Source: Clostridia bacterium
GTDB taxonomy: Bacteria > Bacillota > DSM-521 > Neomoorellales > Neomoorellaceae
Direction of reading: 5' to 3'
Length of the DNA stretch: 6,589 nt
Assembly (NCBI GenBank): GCA_030445875.1
Contig: JASUSX010000125.1
Span: forward strand, 1-6,589
The notes under the pieces were generated by a model. The model ran no database searches. It saw only the letters and a list, made by a program, of their open reading frames with translations, and was not told the DNA's origin. A program made the position numbers and the translations under genes. Shown piece after piece: positions 1 to 5,186 of this stretch (position 1 is the first letter of the stretch; each line of letters begins with the position of its first letter).

Positions 1-287
1 AATAATATAAGGCAAATCATTGCTGTTCTCTTTTTACCAATTTTATCAGCCACTGTACCAAAAATAATCGCTCCTAGTAATGCCCCAATTAAAGCATAAC
101 TGCCTAATATACCGGTAACAGCTGGGCTCAAATTCCAGGATTTCATTAATATTGGAACTATGGTACCATAAACCACAAGGTCATAGCCATCACAGGTAAT
201 GATCAAAATACAGCTTATAAATAGCAAGAGGTGGAATCGATTTATTTTGCTATCATCTATCAGTTCTTTGACATTAATTATACGCAT
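1..287 (-). CDS. MFS transporter, AAHS (aromatic acid:H+ symporter) type, N-terminal part
   Basis: This gene is cut by the left edge, so only its first 95 codons are present, without a stop. The start is the ATG at 285-287, preceded by a strong AGGGGAGG ribosome binding site 5 bases upstream (293-300). The product begins with a short charged segment, then a first membrane helix (about residues 19-40) ending in the D33-G-Y-D-L-V-V-Y-G signature seen in aromatic-acid/H+ symporters of the PcaK/BenK/MucK group. A second helix (about 56-76) runs into the MFS loop motif G77-x-x-A-D81-K-x-G84-K-K-R87. The family imports carboxylates, often aromatic, across the cytoplasmic membrane with protons. It is the last visible gene in the operon, 74 bases after the cupin gene, and is AT-rich (about 37% GC in a spot count). 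The family call is firm; the substrate is unknown, and some AAHS members carry non-aromatic acids. Confidence 0.88.
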   Translation of the reverse strand, partial: MRIINVKELIDDSKINRFHLLLFISCILIITCDGYDLVVYGTIVPILMKSWNLSPAVTGILGSYALIGALLGAIIFGTVADKIGKKRTAMICLIL

Positions 288-303
288 TTTATCCTCCCCT
301 TCA

Positions 304-343
304 GGGCAATACTATGGGCGAATTTTAGTCCATAGTATTGCCC
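304..343. repeat. Perfect 14-bp inverted repeat between cupin and transporter genes
   Basis: The left arm GGGCAATACTATGG (304-317) and the right arm (330-343) are exact reverse complements, separated by 12 bases. In the minus-strand transcript this forms a strong hairpin starting 18 bases after the cupin stop codon and ending 4 bases before the transporter's ribosome binding site. No T-run follows on the minus strand, so it does not look like a standard intrinsic terminator. It could be an intercistronic RNA hairpin that stabilises or processes the message or tunes transporter translation, or a DNA operator. The repeat is seen directly; its role is inferred. Confidence 0.85.
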
Positions 344-361
344 CAGAATAGCTAATAATCA

Positions 362-1348
362 TTATATAACTGGAAAATCAACAAACTTGCCTTCCTTTAA
401 GTAACCCGCCTTCTCATAAAGATCATACTGAGGTGGCGTAGCACACCCGGAAGTAAGGAACGTCTTAGTTTGACTTATATGGCAGCCGGTACCATGTTTA
501 ATTAATGCTGGAGCATATACGATATCTCCTTCCCGTACTTTAATCCAGCGGCTTTCTAAATAACCCATGCCCTTTCCATCAAAACAAAAGATGGCATCTT
601 CTGAAATAGGATGGATATGGGGTATAAACGCTTTGCCAGGTTCATGGTACGCAGTATGCTGACCCACCATTGTACAACCGGCACCCGGCCAAAGAACAAA
701 TTTCATCAAACCCCCATTGCCTGTAAAAGGTGCCCCGCGGTAAACATTAAAGATTCCGCCACTATGACTCACTTCCTCAGGACCCTTAACTTCGCCTCTT
801 TCATTTCCTCCAAAATCGTTTAATGACATAACGCATTCCTCAGGAATATTATCCCTTTGGACACGAAGAAGCATAGAATCTATTGCCCTCCAATCAAAAT
901 CGCCATTTACAAAAAGTCCTATCTTTTGATAATATTCCATGGGGGGAGGGCAGTTATAGGAAAGAACTATAAAATCCTCCTGGGATTCCGCTGTATTACG
1001 GGTAGCATGCGGGCGCCCAGCGGGTACATAAATTGCATTCCCTGCTGCTATAGTCACCCACCCTGATCCTAAATTAATTTCGCCTTTACCGCGGACACAT
1101 ATTAAACTTTCTACAGACATGGGATGATAATGTATGTCATACCCACCACCCGGTTTATGGATAAGCAGATGGAAAGATACCATACGAGTACCCATTCCAG
1201 GCCATCCCACAAGTCTCGTAGTACAATTTTTACTGTCTTGTATATCTATACCTTCATTAATATTAAATACTGCTCCCCGGATACGAATTTCCTCTCTTGT
1301 ACGATTAAAAGCTCGTGCCGGATCGTTAAATAAGTCCTTATTATCCAT
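362..1348 (-). CDS. Bicupin (two-cupin-domain) metalloprotein, function unknown
   Basis: The gene encodes 328 residues with two cupin barrels made by internal duplication. Matching elements lie about 171 residues apart: W49-P-G and W220-P-G, H73/H75 and H244/H246, H114 and H285, and a closing C-x-x-P-P...Y-x-K-x-G unit near 133-145 and 302-315. Cupin motif 1 gives H73-x-H75-x4-E80 and H244-x-H246-x3-E250; motif 2 gives P109-x-G-x2-H114 and P280...H285, so both barrels keep a full 3-His/1-Glu metal set. The second motif 2 lacks the usual glycine. The protein is probably cytosolic, as no signal peptide is seen. GGAGG at 1358-1362, 9 bases upstream, supports the start. The gene lies 53 bases after a zinc dehydrogenase and before the transporter, suggesting a role on an imported substrate. 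Bicupins include dioxygenases, isomerases, decarboxylases and ureidoglycine aminohydrolase; no specific activity can be assigned. Its GC content is well below that of the upstream genes. Confidence 0.9.
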   Translation of the reverse strand: MDNKDLFNDPARAFNRTREEIRIRGAVFNINEGIDIQDSKNCTTRLVGWPGMGTRMVSFHLLIHKPGGGYDIHYHPMSVESLICVRGKGEINLGSGWVTIAAGNAIYVPAGRPHATRNTAESQEDFIVLSYNCPPPMEYYQKIGLFVNGDFDWRAIDSMLLRVQRDNIPEECVMSLNDFGGNERGEVKGPEEVSHSGGIFNVYRGAPFTGNGGLMKFVLWPGAGCTMVGQHTAYHEPGKAFIPHIHPISEDAIFCFDGKGMGYLESRWIKVREGDIVYAPALIKHGTGCHISQTKTFLTSGCATPPQYDLYEKAGYLKEGKFVDFPVI

Positions 1349-1401
1349 CCCTATTTTCCTCCATTCATTAATGATCTATTTTATATGTTACTGGTGTTCT
1401 T

Positions 1402-2451
1402 TTACGGGTGGAGCATTACCCGGATAGCCCCGTCCAGGCGCTTATGGGTCATCTCCCAGGCCTGGGGGAATTCCCCCAGGGGGAGGTGGTGGGTAATCAA
1501 GGGCTTAACGTTGACGCTCCCTCGCTCGATAAGTTCCAGCCCCCGTTTGGACACCCAGCAGGGATTGGCTACCGAGCCATGGACATCCAGGTGCCCCCGG
1601 ACAATAACGCTTAGATCCACCTTGAGCATCCGCCCCGGGCCGGTAGCCCCGGCCAGGCATACACGACCACCGCGCCGGGCGACTAGCAGAGCCAGGGCCC
1701 CACCTGATTCCGTACCGGCAAACTCTACTACCGTATCGGCCCCCCGGCCCCCGAAGGCATCCTTTACCGCCACTGCCGGGTCGATGGCATCGCTAATATC
1801 AACCACCGCATCGGCCCCCAGTTCCAGGCCCAGTCGCAGGCGCTCCGGCCGGGTGCCCACCAGCACGACCCTGGCCGCTCCCATGGCCCGCGCTATCTGG
1901 ACAGCCAGCAGGCCAAAGGCCCCCGGGCCCACCACGGCCATTGTTTCTCCCGGCCTTAACCCCGTACGCTCTACCGCGTGGAGGGCAATACCAATGTTAT
2001 CAGTAAAAGCCCCTTCATCATAACTCAAACCGTCCGGTAGCCGGTGGGCCGCTTTGGCCGCAACGGCACAGTACTCGGCCATACCCCCGGGGACGGTAAA
2101 ACCGATATGGGCGTGGCCCGCCTCTATACGGCCGTAGTTTTCGCAGAGGTTATACATCCCTTCGATGCAGGGGCGGCACTGCCCACAGCCGACATGAACT
2201 TCTACTCCCACCCTGTCGCCTACAGCCAGCCCTGTAACGCCAGGGCCTACTTCAACAATCTGGCCTGCCCATTCGTGGCCCGGGATATGGGGGAACTTCA
2301 CTCCCGGGAAGTTCCCTGTAAAAATTTTCATATCTGTAGCGCAAATGGTGGTAGAGATTACCTTGACGACGACCTGTCCCGGACCGGCCACTGGTTCCTT
2401 TACTTCGGTGACTTGGTAGGAATTGGCCGCCGGGTACACTACTGCTTTCAT
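1402..2451 (-). CDS. Zinc-dependent medium-chain alcohol/polyol dehydrogenase (second of tandem pair)
   Basis: This cytosolic NAD(P)-dependent oxidoreductase belongs to the sorbitol/threonine/butanediol dehydrogenase branch. With the ATG at 2449-2451 it has 349 residues, normal for the family, and starts M-K-A-V-V-Y as homologues do. Catalytic zinc ligands are C37 (in C-A-T-D), H59-E60 (G-H-E-W) and an Asp at 151 where the family has Glu or Asp. Structural zinc ligands are C89, C92, C95 and C103. The Rossmann motif G-P-G-A-F-G is at 175-180. The second beta strand ends L-V-G-T-R rather than with an acidic residue, which may favour NADP (inference). An in-frame GTG at 2467-2469, only 3 bases after the previous stop, would add six residues; neither start has a strong ribosome binding site, but GCGGGTG lies 5 bases before the ATG. 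The gene is a paralogue of its upstream neighbour and probably translationally coupled to it. The substrate is unknown. Confidence 0.9.
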   Translation of the reverse strand: MKAVVYPAANSYQVTEVKEPVAGPGQVVVKVISTTICATDMKIFTGNFPGVKFPHIPGHEWAGQIVEVGPGVTGLAVGDRVGVEVHVGCGQCRPCIEGMYNLCENYGRIEAGHAHIGFTVPGGMAEYCAVAAKAAHRLPDGLSYDEGAFTDNIGIALHAVERTGLRPGETMAVVGPGAFGLLAVQIARAMGAARVVLVGTRPERLRLGLELGADAVVDISDAIDPAVAVKDAFGGRGADTVVEFAGTESGGALALLVARRGGRVCLAGATGPGRMLKVDLSVIVRGHLDVHGSVANPCWVSKRGLELIERGSVNVKPLITHHLPLGEFPQAWEMTHKRLDGAIRVMLHP

Positions 2452-2472
2452 GGCTACACCCGCTTTCACCGG

Positions 2473-3540
2473 TTAAGGATGGAGAATAACCTTCAGCGCC
2501 CCGTCAATGCGCTTGGTGAAGACCTCATAAGCCCTGGGGAACTCTTCTAAAGGAAACTCATGGGTGATCAGGGATTTAACATCGATTTTCCCGTTGGCAA
2601 TGAGGGGTATAGACTCCTCGCAGGTACCCCGGTTGGCACGCACCCCGAAAATGTCCATTTCCTCCAGGACGATCTTCTGCATAGGTAATTGTACCGGCTG
2701 CAGCGGTACCCCTGTAAAAACCACTGTCCCGCCCTTCCGGGTTACCTGTACTGACTGGACCATGGTTTCGACTGTACACGCGCAGTCAACGGTTACATCC
2801 ACCCCCCGGCCGCCGGTTGCCTCCAGGACCGCCTGCACCGGGTCTCTATCCTTGTAATCTACCAGTTCGGCGTGGTACTGGGCACCTTTGGCCAGGCGTT
2901 CCCCCGCCCCTACCAGGAGTACCCGACCCGCCCCCACAGCATAAGCGCACTGGACAGCAAGGAGCCCCATGGGACCCGGCCCGAAAATAGCCACTGTGTC
3001 GCCCGGCTGGACATGACCCCGTTTTATAGAATGGAGGGCGATGCTGGTGGTGTCTACCAGGGCGCCTTCGTTGAAGGAGATACTATCCGGGATTTTATGC
3101 ACGCTTTTCATACTGTGCACAACATATTCAGCATAGGCGCCATTGGTGTAGTGGCCGTACTGACGGTGGCCCAGGTCTTCGCGGCCATAGTTTTCGCACA
3201 TATTGTAGCGCCCGGTAGTACACATGCGGCAGAAACCACAGCCTGCGTGGGAGGTACCGGCCACCCGGTCACCAGCTTTCCACCCGAACCTAGCCGCCTT
3301 CTCCCCGGCTGCAACCACTTCCCCGGCCCATTCGTGGCCGGGAATAAAGGGATAGGCTTTGGGCCAGCGCCCTTGGTGGGCCCCTTCAATAATGTGGGGA
3401 TCCGTACCGCAGATGGCTACCGCCTTTACCCGGCAGAGGACATCCTCCGGCCCGGGCCGGGGTATTGGTACCGTCTGCAGATTGATCTCCTTGACCCCGG
3501 TAAGAACCATGGCCTTCATTTCCACTGGCAACGCAGACAT
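2473..3540 (-). CDS. Zinc-dependent medium-chain alcohol/polyol dehydrogenase (first of tandem pair)
   Basis: The 355-residue product is an NAD(P)-dependent zinc dehydrogenase oxidising a secondary alcohol or polyol, or running in reverse. Catalytic zinc ligands are C44 (C-G-T-D), H69-E70 (G-H-E-W) and D163; structural zinc cysteines are 101, 104, 107 and 115; the nucleotide-binding G-P-G-P-M-G is at 187-192. The next strand ends L-V-G-A-G-E-R without the Asp typical of strict NAD enzymes. The ATG at 3538-3540 is favoured over an internal Met at residue 8 by GGGGAGG 9 bases upstream. The gene has its own sigma-H-like promoter about 65 bases upstream and is followed almost immediately by a paralogue sharing the Y-N-(M/L)-C-E-N-Y-G-R segment and a very similar C-terminus ending in (I/M)-L-H-P. 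L-threonine 3-, sorbitol and 2,3-butanediol dehydrogenases all have this architecture, so the family is certain but the substrate is not. Confidence 0.92.
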   Translation of the reverse strand: MSALPVEMKAMVLTGVKEINLQTVPIPRPGPEDVLCRVKAVAICGTDPHIIEGAHQGRWPKAYPFIPGHEWAGEVVAAGEKAARFGWKAGDRVAGTSHAGCGFCRMCTTGRYNMCENYGREDLGHRQYGHYTNGAYAEYVVHSMKSVHKIPDSISFNEGALVDTTSIALHSIKRGHVQPGDTVAIFGPGPMGLLAVQCAYAVGAGRVLLVGAGERLAKGAQYHAELVDYKDRDPVQAVLEATGGRGVDVTVDCACTVETMVQSVQVTRKGGTVVFTGVPLQPVQLPMQKIVLEEMDIFGVRANRGTCEESIPLIANGKIDVKSLITHEFPLEEFPRAYEVFTKRIDGALKVILHP

Positions 3541-3549
3541 ATGTTATAA

Positions 3550-3556
3550 CCTCCCC
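3550..3556 (-). promoter_or_regulatory. Ribosome binding site deciding the start of the first zinc dehydrogenase
   Basis: GGGGAGG on the minus strand lies 9 bases before the ATG at 3538-3540. It supports the longer start over the internal Met codon at residue 8, where the more usual family N-terminus (M-K-A-M-V) begins. Confidence 0.8.
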
Positions 3557-3583
3557 GGTAATGAATTAAGGTAGCTGACGTCG

Positions 3584-3597
3584 GTAAATCGTTTTAC
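3584..3597. promoter_or_regulatory. Dyad GTAAA-N4-TTTAC at the predicted transcription start (possible operator)
   Basis: Read on the minus strand, this is GTAAAACGATTTAC, a perfect 5-bp inverted repeat around four central bases. It begins 7-8 bases after the -10 element of the predicted sigma-H promoter, so it would overlap the transcription start. The central AAxCGxTT resembles a catabolite-responsive (cre) core, but the flanks are shifted by one base from the usual TGWAANCGNTNWCA pattern. The core TAAAACGATT recurs at 3700-3709 in the same gap. A repressor or catabolite-control site is a reasonable guess only. Confidence 0.35.
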
Positions 3598-3604
3598 TAA
3601 AAAT

Positions 3605-3633
3605 ATATTCTACGCAGATGCTAAAAATCCTCC
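3605..3633 (-). promoter_or_regulatory. Sigma-H-like promoter before the dehydrogenase pair
   Basis: On the minus strand GGAGGATTT (3633-3625) and GTAGAATAT (3613-3605) match the B. subtilis sigma-H consensus RNAGGAWWW and RNNGAATWW at every specified base, with 11 bases between them, within the known spacing. Transcription would start near 3598, leaving a leader of about 58 bases that contains the ribosome binding site at 3550-3556. Sigma-H controls transition-phase genes in Firmicutes. The promoter would let the dehydrogenase pair, the cupin and the transporter be expressed separately from the upstream aldehyde and lipoamide dehydrogenases. It is a consensus match only. Confidence 0.6.
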
Positions 3634-3665
3634 CTTTGCTTTTCTATTTTTCTCGAAATTTTTAG
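3621..3665. repeat. Inverted repeat CTAAAAAT / ATTTTTAG around the promoter -35 region
   Basis: Perfect 8-bp arms lie at 3621-3628 and 3658-3665, enclosing 29 bases that are purine-rich on the minus strand. The arm at 3621-3628 overlaps the -35 element of the sigma-H-like promoter. It is AT-rich and could arise by chance in this composition, but its overlap with the -35 box makes a protein-binding role possible. Confidence 0.4.
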
Positions 3666-3689
3666 TGATAGCCCTCTTTGCTTTCTACG

Positions 3690-3712
3690 AAATAAAAGCA
3701 ATCGTTTTATTT
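3690..3712. repeat. AT-rich inverted repeat after the aldehyde dehydrogenase gene
   Basis: AAATAAAA (3690-3697) and TTTTATTT (3705-3712) form an 8-bp perfect stem with a 7-base loop, 16 bases beyond the stop codon of the aldehyde dehydrogenase gene. The stem has no G:C pair and no T-run after it, so it would be a poor intrinsic terminator. Its loop and right arm contain the second copy of TAAAACGATT (minus-strand reading). Confidence 0.4.
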
Positions 3713-3720
3713 AGTTTCCT

Positions 3721-3727
3721 TCCTCCT
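3721..3727 (-). other. Orphan Shine-Dalgarno-like AGGAGGA with no gene behind it
   Basis: AGGAGGA follows the stop codon of the aldehyde dehydrogenase gene directly on the minus strand. No ATG, GTG or TTG stands at a normal distance; the nearest in-line TTG is about 20 bases on and opens a reading frame of only about 26 codons. It may be a relic of a former tight junction with a downstream gene, or chance in a purine-rich run. Confidence 0.3.
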
Positions 3728-5095
3728 TTATTCGCCCCAGAGTTCCTCATCCGAAGGAATGACCGGGTTGGCGATGGGATAGGCGATACGCGAGATATTG
3801 ATAAGGTGCTTGTAATCCAGGTTCTCGGAAATACTGTTACCCCCCCAGCTACCGCACCCCAAGGAAGTGGTGGGGGTCAAACCGTTTTCAAAGCTGCCGC
3901 CGTTGTGGGTGGCGCAGGGCTGGTTTACCAGAACGCGGCACACCTCTACCTTGAGGCCCAGGTCCTCGATATGCTCCGGGTTGTTACTGTGGACGCTGAC
4001 GCTGTGGCCGCGGCCTTCTACCTGCAGGATGGCCCGGGCCATCTCCACGGCCTGGCTAAAGTTCTGGTAAGTATAGATGGTTAACACCGGGCTCATCTTC
4101 TCCCGGCAGAGGAGGTACTGGGGACCGATACCATCGCCCCGCACCAGGATTAACCGCCGGTCGGCCGGGATGTCCAGGCCGGCCATGGCGCCGATCTTCT
4201 GGATTGTCTGGCCGACAATGGCCCGGTTGATGACCCCTTCCTGAAACATTACCTGGAGCAGCCGCCCTATAGCCCCTTCATCTTCCAGGTAGAAGGCACC
4301 CTGGGCACAGAATTCCTGGACACTGGCTTCATAGAGGGGTTCGGGCACCAGTACTGATTGCTCGCTGGAGCAGATTATCCCGTAATCGAAGGCCTTGCCC
4401 AGGACAATCTTGGCTATGGCTTCCTTGAGGTTGACATCGTTATCGATGATACAAACGACGTTGCCCACGCCCACCCCCAGGGCGGGTTTGCCGCTGCTGT
4501 AGGCGGCCTTGACCATGCCCGCCCCGCCGGTAGCCACGATGACGTCCACCTGGCGCATGAGGGCCTGGGTCATCTCGAGGGAACACTCGGGCAGGACCTG
4601 CAGCAGGTTGGCCGGGACGCCCAGGAGCTCTAACTCTTCCCACCACATATCCATGAGCCGCTGCATACAGCGCAGGGCGCGGGGGTGAGGGGAAAAGATT
4701 ACAGCGTTGCGGCCCTTCAAGGCGAACATGGCGTTGCACATGGGAGTAACAATGGGGTTGGTGCACGGAGTTACCACGCCGACAACACCCATGGGCCTGG
4801 CAATTTCAATTATACCTCGCTCCGGGTCTTTGTTAATAATACCTACCGATTTTTTGTTACGCAGGTTGTTCCAGATGATGCGGGCCTTGTTTTTGTTCTT
4901 TTTGATCTTATCCTCCAGGCAACCCATGCGGGTTTCTTCTACGGCCAGGCGCGCCAGTTCTTCGGCGTTATTGAAGACCGTACGCGCCAGTACCTTGACG
5001 ACGCGGTCCACCTCTTCCTGGTTAAAGGTGGCGTATTCCTCCTGGGCCACCCTGGCCCTGGCCACCAGCTGCCTGATTACCTCCTCCACCGCCAT
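3728..5095 (-). CDS. CoA-acylating aldehyde dehydrogenase (acetaldehyde / sulfoacetaldehyde / succinate-semialdehyde type)
   Basis: The 455-residue product belongs to the aldehyde dehydrogenase superfamily branch that converts an aldehyde, CoA and NAD(P)+ to an acyl-CoA, as do the N-terminal half of AdhE, SauS and SucD. Visible are T109-P-C-T-N-P (cofactor/CoA side), an A-T-G-G-A-G-M-V nucleotide segment near 188-195, the catalytic cysteine C242 in F-D-Y-G-I-I-C-S-S-E-Q, E332 in R-E-K-M-S-P-V, and the branch-typical L-G-C-G-S-W-G-G-N-S-I-S-E-N-L at 412-426. There is no leading encapsulation peptide and no fused alcohol dehydrogenase domain. The ATG at 5093-5095 has AGGAGG 7 bases upstream. 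It lies 91 bases after the lipoamide dehydrogenase gene and before two zinc dehydrogenases that could make its aldehyde or reduce it. The acylating branch is well supported; which aldehyde it uses is not. Confidence 0.9.
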   Translation of the reverse strand: MAVEEVIRQLVARARVAQEEYATFNQEEVDRVVKVLARTVFNNAEELARLAVEETRMGCLEDKIKKNKNKARIIWNNLRNKKSVGIINKDPERGIIEIARPMGVVGVVTPCTNPIVTPMCNAMFALKGRNAVIFSPHPRALRCMQRLMDMWWEELELLGVPANLLQVLPECSLEMTQALMRQVDVIVATGGAGMVKAAYSSGKPALGVGVGNVVCIIDNDVNLKEAIAKIVLGKAFDYGIICSSEQSVLVPEPLYEASVQEFCAQGAFYLEDEGAIGRLLQVMFQEGVINRAIVGQTIQKIGAMAGLDIPADRRLILVRGDGIGPQYLLCREKMSPVLTIYTYQNFSQAVEMARAILQVEGRGHSVSVHSNNPEHIEDLGLKVEVCRVLVNQPCATHNGGSFENGLTPTTSLGCGSWGGNSISENLDYKHLINISRIAYPIANPVIPSDEELWGE

Positions 5096-5186
5096 GGTAA
5101 AACCTCCTATCGAGCTAATTTGTTTATCTTCAGTTGGTTCGAGCCAGTTCCTGGGGCGGGATTCCTATTACCCTTCGCATACCAAT

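Noticed and set aside
304..343. Intrinsic terminator between the cupin and transporter genes
   Set aside because: The stem is strong, but no T-run follows on the minus strand; the plus strand has none either.
362..1348. Specific naming as gentisate 1,2-dioxygenase or (S)-ureidoglycine aminohydrolase
   Set aside because: Only the two-cupin architecture is shared; motif sequences and context (no ring-cleavage or purine-degradation genes) do not support either name.
1349..1401. Separate promoter for the cupin gene (TATAAA-like -10 and the small palindrome CATTAATG)
   Set aside because: No acceptable -35 box lies 16-18 bases upstream of the TATAAA, and the palindrome is short enough to be chance in AT-rich sequence.
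2872..3549. A 225-codon plus-strand open frame, and other long plus-strand frames opposite the four right-hand genes (for example 1385-2023, 4707-5498, 5674-6195)
   Set aside because: They lie antisense to genes with clear conserved motifs, show no recognisable family, and are expected in GC-rich coding DNA.
3636..3703. A short frame of about 26 codons starting with TTG after the orphan Shine-Dalgarno
   Set aside because: The start is about 20 bases from the ribosome site, the peptide has low-complexity basic content, and it overlaps the predicted promoter.
3690..3712. Terminator for the aldehyde dehydrogenase gene
   Set aside because: The stem is entirely A:T and lacks a following T-run.
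3541..3727. Sigma-54 (-24/-12) promoter
   Set aside because: No GG and GC pair with the required 10-base spacing is found near the TTGC present in the gap.
5096..5186. Regulatory element between the lipoamide and aldehyde dehydrogenase genes
   Set aside because: Apart from the AGGAGG ribosome site at 5103-5108, only a weak imperfect palindrome (GGTTCGAGCC) is seen, with no promoter or terminator.
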